From NCBI GenBank assembly GCA_036971475.1, contig JBAIZL010000001.1, forward strand, positions 103,593,850 through 103,657,849: a stretch of DNA of 64,000 bases. Reading direction: 5' to 3'. Made by a program: the position numbers and the translations under genes. Every line of letters begins with the position of its first letter. Positions within the stretch are counted from its first letter, which is position 1. Below the pieces are notes generated by a model. It had not been told where the DNA came from and searched no databases. It saw nothing but the letters and a program-made list of their open reading frames with translations. Shown here piece by piece: positions 21,216 through 34,172 of this stretch. The stretch is from Prosapia bicincta. Its lineage: Eukaryota; Arthropoda; Insecta; Hemiptera; Cercopidae.

Positions 21216-23521
21216 CAGTTTAAATATTCTTACAAGGAAAACACAAAAGTCTCGAAATAATCCTATTTTTAGGTTTATATGTGGTTGAAACATTCGAGTA
21301 CGTGCGGGGGTGTGTGTTTTAGAGCGAGTAGATTGTTCATAATGTAGCTGTGAATTTATACAGTTGCCTTTCTGGCTAAAGTAGGTGGGGAAATGGATTT
21401 CGGAGTGTAAACACTTCCCTCCGCCAGAATGTATTTCCTTTACACAATACAGAGTCTCTCAATTCCATGAATGTGTGTGACAATGGTTGCTTACACTCCT
21501 ACATTTAATACGACTACTTTTAAACAGTTTTAATGTGGCTTTATCCAAACAGTGTCTAAACTGAATTTAACTTATCAGTCATTCTGTATTTTGCGTGAAA
21601 TAACACGGTTGTAAATAACGAATATTCTAGGTATGAGAATAACATACCAGAAGTATACAATATATTGTGTAGGGTTAATTCCAAACTATATTTCAGTTGG
21701 ACTTCTTAAGGTTCTACAATGAAATAGTTATTAAAATTAAAAAATATTTGTAAAATATTTACTTTGAAGTTCATCCTCAAATATTTATAACATTTATTAT
21801 AACTTTCGTTATTTGCAATAGTTGTCGAAGCTTGTTTAATGTAATTTTCTAACAAAAGAATTTTGCAAGTTTTAACAGTCTCAATCATTTTCGAATTCAT
21901 GGAATGACTTATATTTTTCGTGAACAAACCGCCTTTTCTATAACCCAATGAGTAATGTGGCAGTTATTGGGGAACATAATCTCTTAATAATATGCAGAGG
22001 GTATATTTATAAACCCTCAGAGGGAAGATTATAACATTCAAGTCAGTTATGAAAGCAAACACTAAATTTGATCTATTTGGCTGCAAGTAGTTGGTTCACT
22101 ATATAATATTGAACAATGTATTCAGGTAGCCTACAATTTGTTTTTGAATGTTTTGTTCATGAACTATACAAATACCAGCAGTGAAGAAATATGTTACATA
22201 GACTTCTAGTGAGTCAAGAACATTAGTTTACCTTAGTTGTGTTTTAAAACCTTTATCACACTGTAATACCTTTAAATATACTTTAACTAATTTATGAATC
22301 ATACACCTACTCCTATTTATTATACATAATAAATTAAACATTTGTTTTCTTTCGAAATGAAGGAACAGTCATCACTTTGTCTTTTTGATGGCTGTTGAAC
22401 TGAACTTTCTCACTCTTAGGTATAAAATATTCCATGTATATTTAAACAATAATATATGTATATTTATATTTTTGTAATTGCACAGTAATGTGAACTGTGT
22501 TTGATCTCTGAATTAAAATAAAACACGAATTTTGCATATAACCTAAACGTTAGGGCAGAGGTTTGTGGAGCAGTAGTTGTACCCTAAACGTTAACAAAGA
22601 CTGCGTTAAAGTAGATAAAAGGTAATGTAATAAAGATTAAAATAAGTCAAATAAAAAATTAGATATCGACTAAGTGCAGAGAATAAATAAACTGGACATG
22701 TTGTAAAGTCACTGATTAACTTGTGCAGTAAAACGTGATACGATGTAGTCTTGTCTTCAAGGAGAAATCACTCAAATTTTAATTACTTTTATTACTTTTG
22801 TAACTTAGAAAAACACACACACACACTTATTAAAATTATGTACAAATACTAGCAATAATGTAAAATAAAAGGGAATTTACCTTTTTGTTTTGTTTTCATT
22901 CTTTAAATCCAGGAAAACACAAAACATTTATTTCAGTGAAATTTTTAACACATATTTAAAATATTCCCCAGACACCATTGTTTCCCAAGACTTAAAACAC
23001 TTGAAAATCTTTTAGTCTAAGAACATTGAATCATTTTATTTAAATATGTGTTGTCAATACACACATTTCAGTATTGAAATTTTCCTTATATTAGAGAAAC
23101 ATTATAATAAAAATAAGAAATAACATTTGTAGACACGTTTTGTATAAATAATATACCATTTGTGAAATAGTGTTCTTGGTAAGGGATTTAGATTTGAGAA
23201 AAGATTTTATATGAATTTAAATTCAATATGTAAAAGTAGTATAGTAACTAGTATATAAGTAGTAACATAACCACCAGTAGGCTATGTTGTAACTATAAAT
23301 TTAAAATTGTTATGTTTAGTCAAACTTTAAACAAAATATACTGTAGGAGCCTAAGAATTTACTATTTTTAAAAAAACGTGTATAAATTTAACACAAATAA
23401 ATAAAAAAATGTTAATGGTTTAGAAATTATTTAAAACATATTGGTTAGGTTTGAAAAGTCTGTAAAGATTCATTTATTCACTAAATTAAAATTAAAGCAA
23501 AAACACGTACAAACACATACA

Positions 23522-23557
<36 letters not shown>

Positions 23558-25259
23558 CTCACACGATACATACACAATACACACATAAAAAAGCAAACAT
23601 GAATTTAGACTTGCAATAGATCAAAACATTAATAATAGGAAATGTTATAAATCCCGTATAGAACAGTATCTCATGTTAATGAACGTAGTTTAATACTCGT
23701 ATATGTCAAGCACATTTTAGACACGGTAAACGTCACCACACAGCAGTTTACTGTTGTGTTGCTTTCAGATATTCCAATCTAATTGTCAATTAAGTGTGTT
23801 TCTATGACAACTAATTATTAAATCATTTAATAAATCATAGACTGTAATGTTATTGGACATTGTTTCTTAAAGCATACTGTAATTATTTTTATAGCCAAAA
23901 GCAAGTGAAGGAAAATGAAACTAGTAAACTAAAGGACTTTAAAACAGAAAAATATTTTTTCAAAGTCAGTATTTTGTTGTATAAGCTTATTCTGGACATA
24001 GGAAGAAAATATAGTTTACAACAACCATTAAACTAATTACTTCTATAAATATAGAAGTAATATATATTGTTTAGCGAAAAACCTATTTAGAATTTATCAT
24101 AAATAATTTTTCCTAATATAAGTGAGGTCTTACTTGTCGTAGAAACCTGCAAATAAATAAATATTATAAGGTGTGACAACATAAATATTTCAGAAAAATA
24201 AAACAGTAACTCCATTTCCTTTCAATGTGCCGACTTCTATTGTGACCAGAAGGTATCATCTCACTTGCTCTCTCTCATGAGTGTATAAAGATTTGATCAT
24301 TTCATGTTGAGAACAGAGTTCATAGCCGCTTCCCCAAGAAACTGAAGCTTGATCTTCGTAGCTCATAAAAATATACGCTTTTTCTCCAAGCTGATCCAAT
24401 GACTTTCCCTAAAGGCTGATGTTATACATGCTTCACCCAATCACAAACATGTTTACCAAATTATACATGCTTCACAAACAAGAATTACCTGTAAATATCT
24501 CTAAATTGTCTTAACCACTACTATAGCTTTGTTAAGAGCTAGGATAATTTTATGTCTCTCTGTTTTTCTCTGTGTAATTCAATTCCCTTTGTAATATTAT
24601 CTCAACCGCTTATTAAAGGAATCTTTCCCTCTCTTAAAATGGCTATCCTTGTCTTATTATTACACAATCGCCATTCTCTATTATTTAAATAGAATTTTGT
24701 ATCTCTGGAATGATTTAGTTTTGAATTTACAATAAATGTTAAAGCAGTGAAGCGAAAGCCTTTATGAATTAAATCACTAAAATAAATGGGCTTTAACGTC
24801 TCTTAGAACTTAGTTTGTTAATTACATTTATTTTTGTTTGTCATATTAGTCTGACATGGAGCAATGTTAGAAGGCCTTGAATTAAAGTTTTAGGATAAAT
24901 GTGTGTATAATCAATTGGAAGGATATATGGGCTGAGCGCCTGGGGAGGTGTAGTGTGGCCAGGACATTGTGCTACCCTTATTTCATTATGAATCATCATT
25001 ATTCATGGTAGGTAAACAATGTAACGGAACTGCACTTTTGTTGTTATTTAAACTTAGATATAATTCGTGTGTGTAATAATCGCTGCTTATAAACGATTTA
25101 TTTATTCGTAACTGTTTTAAAACAAGTTAAAATATATAAAGTCCAATGTAGTCATACAACTATAATATACTTAGCAAGTTTTGATGATACCAATCAGCGG
25201 AAAGCTTCAATGTGTAAAGAAATTAAAAATCATCTTGTTTATGAAAGTGTAATTTAACC
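21216..25259. other. Four kilobases without recognised genes
   Basis: AT-rich sequence with only short open frames, for example 80 codons at 21,706-21,948 on the minus strand, of no recognisable family. Short (CA)n tracts lie at about 22,812 and 23,524-23,557. No splice-like cassette or transposon end was convincing. Confidence 0.6.
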
Positions 25260-25269
25260 ATATATAAAT

Positions 25270-25452
<183 letters not shown>

Positions 25453-25554
25453 AAATGGACATTATTAACATTGTCTATAGTGTTATAATACTATTATTTT
25501 ATTAATCACTTAAACAATAGTTTATGACTATCCGAACTTTTTTTTAGTAAATTT

Positions 25555-26245
25555 GTTAAAACGTACTGAGACAGAACGTTTTCGATGTGCCGATCTTTAT
25601 CAGTGTCTTCTGCTTGGAGATGTTGGGTCAAGCGGTGACGGTGTTAAAGGTATGTTTTCGATAGTATTAAAGAGTATGCGTAATTTGTATTGTGTTTGTT
25701 CGTTTAATATGTTGGTACTTTGTGTTGTTGTGTGTCTGGAAATTTCATATTGTTCTAGTTTGTTGAGATGTGGTCTTTTTTGTTGATGTGTAGGATTTCT
25801 AAATTATGATAAATGTCTGTATATTTGTGTCCTGTTTCTTTTAAGTGATTGTAAATTGTTGAGTTGGTGTTATGTTTGTGTTCTTCGACTCTTTGTTTAA
25901 AGCTGCGACCTGTTTGTTCAATGTAGAATTTGTTACATTCGTCGCAGTTTAGTTTGTATACGTCTGGTGCTTGTAGTTTATCTCTGTTGCTGGTGATGTG
26001 TTGTATTTTGTATTGTAATTTGTTATTGGTTTTTTATGCTATTTTGTAACCTTTTTTTGAAATTTGGGGGCTATTTTGTTTGTTGTTTTGTTTATGAATG
26101 GTAATGTGATGTATTTGTTTTCCCTGTCTGTAGTGTTAATTTGAGTGTTTTTTTGTATTTTGTACCATAGTTTGTCTATTATTGTGGTGTTGTATCCATT
26201 TGTGTATGCTAAATATTTAATTATGCCTAGTTTCTTGTTGTACTA
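25555..26245 (-). pseudogene. Penelope-like retroelement remnant, GIY-YIG endonuclease part
   Basis: On the minus strand 25,967-25,755 encodes VYKLNCDECNKFYIEQTGRS, then FKQRVEEHKHN and LKETGHKYTDIYHN: the C-x2-C plus GIY-YIG endonuclease found after the reverse transcriptase of Penelope-like elements. The YIG Gly is Glu here. Coding similarity upstream (26,240 to about 26,050, including NGYNTTIIDKLWYKIQKN) and downstream (about 25,765-25,622, LEQYEISRHTTT) lies in shifted frames, so at least two frameshifts disrupt it. The reverse transcriptase is absent. A hammerhead-like motif follows directly (25,569-25,608). Family recognition is by remembered motifs but the match is strong. Confidence 0.85.
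25569..25608 (-). ncRNA. Hammerhead-ribozyme-like motif at the Penelope-like 3' end
   Basis: On the minus strand: AGACA (stem I), CTGATAA (core; the consensus has G where the sixth base is A), one extra base, GAT...ATC (stem II), GAAA, self-complementary AACGTT as a minimal stem III (its first A shared with the GAAA), C at the cleavage position, then TGTCT, which pairs fully with AGACA. Hammerheads with very short stem III are known from Penelope-like elements. The core change suggests a dead or weak ribozyme. Confidence 0.6.
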
Positions 26246-26506
26246 CTATTATTTTGTTGTAGTAGAACCCCCGGTCAGTGATGCTCGGTAATGGAGATAC
26301 TATCAATCTTTGAAAGTTAACTCGCATAAATACCAAGTGAGATTCTCGTACATATAGTGAAAGTGACAAGTGAATACAAGAAAACAGTGTTGCAAAGTTT
26401 TATATATTTATAGTAAGGTAGGGGCAAGACTGCGTTGGGTAAAAGTGCGTACTATTATTTTATAGTGTATTTGTAGCAAAACTTATTACTACCGTACCCT
26501 CACCAG

Positions 26507-26575
26507 GTCCAGCAGTATCGCCGAATGTCAATATAGTGGATAGAGTCCATACCAGCTTCTTGTACCTCAATTCAG
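26507..26575 (+). CDS. Candidate 69-nt phase-1 micro-exon
   Basis: Acceptor ctaccgtaccctcaccag ends at 26,506; donor GTAGGT starts at 26,576. The zero frame has a stop. The frame entered with two bases and left with one is open: PAVSPNVNIVDRVHTSFLYL then NS. The phase matches the other candidate exons, but no repetition supports it, and it lies near possible transposon sequence, so chance is possible. Confidence 0.25.
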
Positions 26576-26605
26576 GTAGGTAATTGCAAATTACTATTGA
26601 TTACT

Positions 26606-26866
26606 GTTAATTTTCTCAAAATAATTTAGTTATGTATACCTACAAGTGTTGTGTTAAAAACGTTACTTTCTATGTACCTTATGATTAATAAATACATGTT
26701 GCATATTTAGTGCATCTAGGAATATAATAAATTTGTTAATTTTCTCAAAATAATTTAGTTATGTATACCTACAAGTGTTGTGTTAAAAACGTTACTTTCT
26801 ATGTACCTTATGATTAATAAATACATGTTGCATATTTAGTGCATCTAGGAATATAATAAATTTGTT
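26606..26866. repeat. Direct tandem duplication, 2 x 129 bp
   Basis: gttaattttctcaaaataat starts both units (26,606 and 26,735). The copies look identical, indicating a recent slip or unequal exchange. Confidence 0.9.
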
Positions 26867-27898
26867 TTTCTTATTTCCATAGTGAACTAAGAAAGATGTG
26901 GTTTATCTAGTGAGGAAAACCACTTAATCTAAGTGGTATGAAAAGAATATTTCCGCATAATGTTCATAGATGTTACGATCACGTAATAGCGGATAGTAAT
27001 TTCGAAGTTAACTTTATAGGCGTTCTATATTTTACTGATATTCTAAAATTATAAATTTTAGGCAATTGCACAATTATATTAGAAAAAGGTTAACTGCTAA
27101 TAAAGTGCTCAATAAACATCAATCAGCGGAATAAAAGTAAACACTTTTTAACTCACAAATAAATTATCAAGACTGGTGCTGCTTTTATTCAACTCCATTG
27201 TGCAAATATTAATCTATATTCCACAAGCTATTAACAAAGTTACCATTAGCAATGTTTTATGATTGGGGGACTTAGTAAAGCCTAGAAAGTAAGAACAATC
27301 TGATATAAAGAATTACTATAGGGTGTTCAAGTTAAAAGAGGCCCCTACCCTACCTTTTGTTAAGTGTGAATCATAGTTTATTAGCAAACAAATACATTCA
27401 AAATTACAGTAGGTGATGGATATTTTATCCATCTATTTGTACACTCTTCATAAGATGTTTTGTTTCACTATGTCTTTTGGCTATAATTATCTTCACACTG
27501 TATATTTTATTGCCACCATTGATAATGTTTGTCTTCGATTCCTGCAGGACATAAAGATTGCTCCTGTAAACAGTTTCTTTTATGTTCCCTCATAGAAAGA
27601 AGTAAAACATTTCTTTCCGAAATTCTTTTTAAAGAGCTCAGTTTTAATTAAACAATTATTTATATAACATGACTAACGATTTATATATATAAAATATGTA
27701 AAATTATATAAAACATATTAATAATAAAAAAATTACAAAACACCTAATAAATATGCATTTACAGAAATTATTGAAAAGGAATTTCGGAAAGAAATTCAAA
27801 ACGTTGAGTGTTTAAAAAAAGCGAAATTTTCTGTGATCTGTCATTAGCCTATATATACAAAATTAATAGTTAATAACAGACATTAAATAACAATATTT
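26867..27898. other. No recognised gene
   Basis: AT-rich. A short inverted match (ggtaggggc near 26,416 against gcccctacc near 27,340) could mark ends of a ~930-bp element but is too short to call. Confidence 0.45.
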
Positions 27899-29002
27899 GT
27901 TAAAAACTTGTAAACTACAATAAGCTTTGTTCAGAGTTTTAACAAAAGTTAGTCACAGAATTTTCGTATATACCTTATATTTTATTAACGTAATAAGCAC
28001 GGAAAAAGTTTTTTATTTGAATAGAAAATGATGTCTAATTACTCTCACAAATGTCAAATTACACGATATTCGTATGTATACAAACGTGTTTCGTATGCAG
28101 GGAAATAAATTTAACTATCTTCATAAAATGTGTCAAAAGTATTAACATTTGACTGTGTTGAAGTGAATTTAAAATTACACCACTCAGTGGTATTCAATGG
28201 TTGCGTTGGATTCTGGAGTCAAATTTTAAAGTAATTTCATGAATAATATAAAATGGTTATTTATTTCAGAATGATACCATACTAAATTTTGAAAGATGTG
28301 AAAATATTTTTCAAATAATATTTTAAATATGAACAAAATATAATATTATTCAAATTTTGTAGTAGCTATTAGTATTTGATGGCTGTAGTTTTCGTGACTA
28401 AAATGTTTAATGTTTTGGGTAGATTTTTAATAGGTTTAATTGAATATTTAAAACTTTTTTCAGATAAAACTATTTTATCATCGTAGGGGATTATCCTAGG
28501 CACAGATGGTTTAGCATCAAATGGGAAATATGCATTGTATATTGAAATGATATTTGAAGGACAGTGAGAAATACAACGTAGATCTAATGTAATAAAGAGA
28601 ATATTAGATTACCTCAGGTTTCACTTTGAAGATGGAACACCAACCCTTGTCAGGTTTTGTCTAAAGTAGTATTTGGATTTTTGAGGTTTTAATGTCAGTT
28701 GTTAACTTTTTACTTAACGATATGAATAAGTAAGTCTTATATGTGTGGAAACGACTATGAATAAATATTTTATATTATATATTATGCAAATAATATAAAA
28801 TCCAATATTATTTAAATATTGGATCAATTTTTTCTTATTCTGAAATCATTATTTTATTTGGTTTAATTGAAAGATTATTTGAAAACCTATTATAAAATAT
28901 AATTTAACTACGTATAGACCCAATGGAATAAATCCAATAACAAATTGCAATTTTAAGAAAGTAATTTTATATTATTGCGCAAGAAAACTTTATATATATT
29001 GT

Positions 29003-29062
<60 letters not shown>

Positions 29063-29070
29063 TATATACA

Positions 29071-29108
<38 letters not shown>

Positions 29109-29330
29109 AACTAAGTCAAAATACAAATACAAGAACTATAATTGAATTTCTTGTATTGGTATTTTGACTTAGTTCTCTATTAATACACAAGAATACATAT
29201 TGCGATATATATATATTCATTTTTTTAAAGTTAAAGTGGGTGTTACTTGATGTTATTAAAGTTTTTTCAAATAATAAATTAATAATTCAATAATTAAATT
29301 TAACTAATTGATTTTATTCATTCATTTTGC
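27899..29330 (+). repeat. Inverted repeat IR3, left arm
   Basis: Reverse complement of 49,860-51,524. Mirrored landmarks are tgttaaaaacttgtaaacta, aggtttcactttgaagatg, cctattataaaatataattt and cacttgatgttaat. Identity is visibly lower than between the IR1 or IR2 arms, so this pair is older. It includes (TA)n (29,005-29,103) and a hairpin at 29,107-29,176. Confidence 0.85.
29107..29176. repeat. Hairpin with 27-bp arms next to (TA)n
   Basis: agaactaagtcaaaatacaa... (29,107-29,133) pairs with ...tattttgacttagttct (29,150-29,176) with one mismatch around a 16-base loop. Like the hairpins at 43.0 and 49.5 kb it borders a (TA)n tract. Confidence 0.8.
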
Positions 29331-31204
29331 TTTCTATATCCCATTTTTGATCATGCCATATGTAAACACATATTTATATTAATTATAAATATTTTAAAAA
29401 AAGTATATAAAATAAAATTTTACTTTGTTGACCTAAGAATGAATTGACCTATTATACTTGTATCAATGGATTTAAAAGCTAATATTTAGTGTGATATATA
29501 TTATAATAAAAATAGATTATTTACATAACCTTTTATTCATGTTTTATTTCAAGAAAAAATGTTCTTCTTCATTCATTAATGCTTCTTATTTAACCTAATA
29601 ATATTAGCGTTCCATGCAAGACGCCTCTATTTGCTTGGCTAATGCCCGAAGCAACGTCATGTCTAAAGCATTTAATACTTTGTGTGAGCTTCTAGAAAAT
29701 TATAAATAACGAAAATCATGAAATAAAGTTATAATAATGGAGTAACGTGCATTCTGGAAGCAATTTTTCTTTTTTCACTAGTTTTTATTGGTAACGATTG
29801 ATCGCTGTTTAGTACGTTTTTCCAAGACTAGTACTAGAAATTATTTGCATAAATAACACTCTACTTCTCTAAATAGGACTTTAGTTACACTGTAAAATTA
29901 TTACATCGTTTTATAACAAAGCACTTTCAACAAATTTAGGAAGAAGCCAATTTGTTGAAGTTACAATTAAATCTAATATTGGGTAATTGATGTATGTTAC
30001 CCCATATTTGAAAAACCAACCACTATATCTAGTTTATTACGTTCGAAAATATATTTATTTTTTTGTTTTATACAATGATAACAATATTTCTGATGTAATT
30101 TCTCATTGAATTTGCAATTAAGAGAAAAAATATCACATTTAGTGCTGCTCACTGTGATATATAGTTTTTTTTGGTGATTATTTTTGTATTGCTTATCTTC
30201 TACGAAGGCAACATTATCGCCGAAACTAGTTTGTGTTCTGAACTAGTGTATTTGTTTCTATTAAACTAATGTATGTTAGGATTCAGAGTTGATTATTTTA
30301 TTTTTTACCGATGTGAATATTTCGCACTAGCTAAGCTATAATTAACTAAACGTTATTCATAATTATATTTAACAATATTGTTAAAGTGATTAATTAAATA
30401 TTTATATTATATAAAATTAATAAAATAAAATAACATTTCTTTACTTACGTTAAAATACTAATTATAAAACTAATCTTTAATAAAGTAATATAAAAAATTA
30501 ATAGGAAAAGAAAAAAGACAAACTATGAATATTCTAAGGTAAATTCAATGGAAATGTATTATTTCACAGCTGGAGAAAAAAACTTGCTTCGTATATCTAT
30601 AATAGACGTAGGAATGTGTTTCCTAATGGAAAACCATTAAGGTTTTGTTTAGTTAGGTTGAAACTTCCGTTACATTAATTTAATCAAACGTAAAATAAAA
30701 AACATGACATATAAAATATAAATTAAAATACTTTAGACATTAAAGATTTAATTTTCATACATTATTAGTTAGTCAACTTTCTTGAGTAGCAGTACTACAT
30801 GCATCTATAGTGTAACTGGAAATGAAGTGGATGGATTGCATTAAATTATATATTGTGTCATATTCTATATAACACTCTGAGACTTATCATGTGGTTTATA
30901 TTCAACATGGCGTTCATATTTCATGGGATTAAAGCCAGAATGATACGCAATAAATCAGACGCATCCCCTTATTTATCACGTCTTACTGTAGAATGAATAT
31001 CTAGTTACAGCGTGTGTAAGAAAACTAATTGGAAATGAATATTATGTTTAAATGAAAATGGTAAAGTATTATTATTATTATTATTATTATTAGTTTATTA
31101 AATTATATTGCTTCTAATAATTTACAAAAAAACATTCAATAAAACATCAAAATTACACTAATTTTGCCTGTCCTATAAAATCTTTAGAGATTGACGGATT
31201 TGGA
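29331..31204. other. No recognised gene
   Basis: AT-rich. At about 30,200-30,234 ctacgaaggc...gccgaaactagt resembles a decayed hammerhead-like core with stem II GGC/GCC and self-complementary ACTAGT. An (ATT)n tract lies at about 31,070-31,093. Confidence 0.5.
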
Positions 31205-31603
31205 CAATGATTTTAATTAAAAAATAACTTCAAGAAACATTGAACTCTAAGCAGCGTGTGGTTGCAAATTTGCTGTTTTGAAGGACAGGACGATAAATTT
31301 ATTCAAAGAAGGGAAAAGTGAATAATTTTAGAATAGCTTTAAATCTTATAAATTTAAACATTTTCATCATCATATGTTGTCCTCTACATTATAAAATATA
31401 ACATATAAAACTCAATTTCACCATCCGCCACTGCTTATAACAAACATTTACTCAGCATAAAATAATTCACAAGATAATTTATAATACTTTAAAAATTTTA
31501 ATAAAAACTATTTATAATTGGTAAACATGTAATCCAAATAATTCTTCAAATATATAATTGTATTTTGTTCAATTTTACCTGAAATGACCCTGTTCTTCAA
31601 GAG

Positions 31604-31696
31604 ATTTTGATAAGGTTGTGTCGAAAGATGAAATTTCTAGGATTGTTCGAGATGAAGAACGTTTATTCGGGGTGAATATTCATTTCAGTGATCTGG
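31604..31696 (+). CDS. Candidate 93-nt phase-1 exon, IR2 left arm
   Basis: Pyrimidine-rich stretch then cttcaagag ending at 31,603; donor GTAAGA at 31,697. Entered with two bases and left with one, it reads FDKVVSKDEISRIVRDEERL then FGVNIHFSDL. The peptide has good protein-like composition (charged, amphipathic) but matches no family I know. The acceptor could instead be two bases earlier, giving phase 2. The inverted twin at 40,482-40,574 differs by one replacement (first Phe to Leu). If expressed, the two copies would be transcribed toward each other. Confidence 0.4.
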
Positions 31697-32359
31697 GTAA
31701 GAAAATATTAAAATAATTTTAAATCAATTTCAACATCATTTTCAATATAAATCAGTGATTTTTTTTAAAATAGAAGATTATTTTTAAAAAAATTAAAACT
31801 GCACATTTCACTTCAGTATAAACACGTAAATGCAAAAGGTTAAACTTTACATGTAAACAAGTGGCCGGCTGAGTTAATTGTACCTACTATGAATAAGCAG
31901 CAATATGTAATATTTATTCACCACCCTAAAATCTTCATTACATTTATTCTTTCCTATTAAAACAAATTCTATAAAATGAATAGTAAGGTAGGCTGTGTGA
32001 CTATTTCAATAAATTTTATGACACTTTTCCCACATAAAATATAACACTATTACTACACCTTCACAAGTGAAGCTCATATTTTGGCTCATAGTTTGTATTG
32101 TACGAGCCATTGCCGCTAGGATTAAGGCCGTAGGCCAGCGAGTGAGGGGACGATTCAAGTATAGTTGTATTCGCTCTTCTGGTCAGAATGGACGGAGTTA
32201 AGGGGAGGGGCAAGTAGGTGCATTGCCATTCCCCCAGTTTTCTGGACAGTTATATTACTCTTTTATAATCAATAGCTGACAATGATGTCATTAAAATACT
32301 ACAGGAATAATAATAGTGCTGACAAGAAACTTACTTGGCAATATCAGTTGTTATATTGA

Positions 32360-33670
32360 TCATATGCGAGTTATTTTATAAATATAACTGTAAGTTCAAA
32401 GAAAAATATGAACTTTATTTGAATCTTACAAGTCATGATGTTAAAAATAAAATTTTAGAAATTGTTTCAGACGAAGTTTGGTATTCAACGTTATGTTTCT
32501 CACAGAAATAAAATCTGGCTTATTTTTGGACTTACGATTTTGCAGAATTAGAAAAGAATTTAAATTCGTCAAAGCTTCAAGTCTAATAGCCGCTGATTTG
32601 TGTTCTATGAGAAACACATGGTTGAATACCATACTCTAACTTAATTAAAAAAGTAGTTAAAAACGTGTGCATTATAATGTAAGATTTTTGATGCGGGCTC
32701 ATTGTCGACAAGCTCTCCATTGTTTAAATGCTCTCTATTTTTAAGGTGGGAGTAGGTCGACCCCAGACCCATTTGACACCCCCCCCCCAGGGGAGTCTAG
32801 TTCACCCAAGAACTAAACCTGTAAACCTGTGTAGACGTATTGGGAAAGACTTGAATATACTGAAAATGACGATTTTATTGCAGAATTTCCACCTATTTTT
32901 GGTTTAAAGCAGGTCCTCTGCAAAGTTCAGGTGAATACTTAATGTTTATAGGTTGTTTGAGGTTATACGAAATATAGGCTACAAGAGAGAATCGTAAAAT
33001 ATAAGGAACTGCCGAAGGTGAGTAAAATTCAAGCCTAGTCAATAAAATGTAGGGAAATTTAGTGAATTCCGCGTTTGATGTGCTCACTTATGCTGAGAGA
33101 ATTATTCGGGTGCTTAAACATAATTGGTTTCACAGTTTTTGTATATAACAGTGATATAAATATGTGCTTACCTCCACCAGAAGCCGATCCAAACCACGAA
33201 GCCAGAACGTGGCTTCTGAAAAAAACGGAATTCGACTTAATCATTTAACTTAGTAAAATAAATTAAAAGTGTAATCTTTAAAAACTTAAATCCATTTTAC
33301 ATTTGCAGAGTAAACAGTAATTTATGTATTTCATTTTAATGTATTTTACAGAAATCCCAGGTAGGGGGATAGATAAGTAGATGTAGAGATAGACAAACAG
33401 ATAGGTAGATATGTAAAAATATAGATATATAGGTAGACAGATAGATATGTAGATAGGCAGAGATATATGTAAGTAGGTAGATAGATTTAGATAGGTAGGT
33501 ACGTAGTTTGAAAAATAAAAACGGGTCAAGCATGTTGTTTTCAATTTATCCTTTGATAGATAGACGCTAGATAATTGATATTAACTTAATAAAGTACATA
33601 CATTTTTACAATGCTGTGATGTTATGCTAGAAAGAAATCACGAGAATATTATAAGTAATATGTTTATAAT
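32360..33670 (-). repeat. Repeat block X, copy 2 (inverted)
   Basis: Reverse complement of 8,011-9,361 and 38,470-39,815, here inside the IR2 left arm. It includes the (GATA)n-like tract at 33,361-33,500 and the acceptor/donor-like 44-nt segment on the minus strand. Confidence 0.9.
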
Positions 33671-34122
33671 AATAAACTATAATGCTATTAGATTTCTGAC
33701 TGTGGTAAGTATGGTAATCATGGTTATCAGATGAAAATGAAGTAAATGCAGGAACTAGAAATGAGCAATGTTGTGTAATAAATTGCTACAATTAAACAAT
33801 AAAAAGAAATTTTATGGTAGCGAAGGATTGATTTAATTAAAGAAGAAATGTGTTACTTCTACCTTTAAAAACACTGAATTGATATTAGAGTGTAGAAAAC
33901 TCGACATTACAACAAAGAGAAGATGCTTATATGTATTTTAAAGTGGGTTTGCTGCAACATGGAACGAGTTAAATAAGAAATGAAGCAAGAATTATTGGCT
34001 GGATGAAAAAAAAACTAATACTAAGTAAAGAAGAATGAATTTGACGAAGGCTTTCATTGTTTATAAGGAAACTGTCTCCAGATAGGTACACTCAAATGAA
34101 TGATAAACACAGGAAATGTTTG

Positions 34123-34162
<40 letters not shown>
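34123..34162. repeat. (TA)n at the IR2 loop edge
   Basis: The TA tract separates the left arm from the loop. A matching one (37,939-38,018) separates the loop from the right arm. Confidence 0.95.
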
Positions 34163-34165
<3 letters not shown>

Positions 34166-34172
34166 TATATAA

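Larger units (their letters stand above)
31205..34124 (+). repeat. Inverted repeat IR2, left arm
   Basis: About 2.9 kb, reverse complement of 38,020-40,969, from caatgattttaattaaaaaa to ggaatatat next to a (TA)n tract. It contains the candidate 93-nt exon (31,604) and an inverted copy of block X. Arm differences are scattered point changes and small indels. Confidence 0.93.

Noticed and set aside
26416..27350. DNA transposon with ggtaggggc ends
   Set aside because: The inverted match is only about nine bases and no target duplication or transposase was seen.
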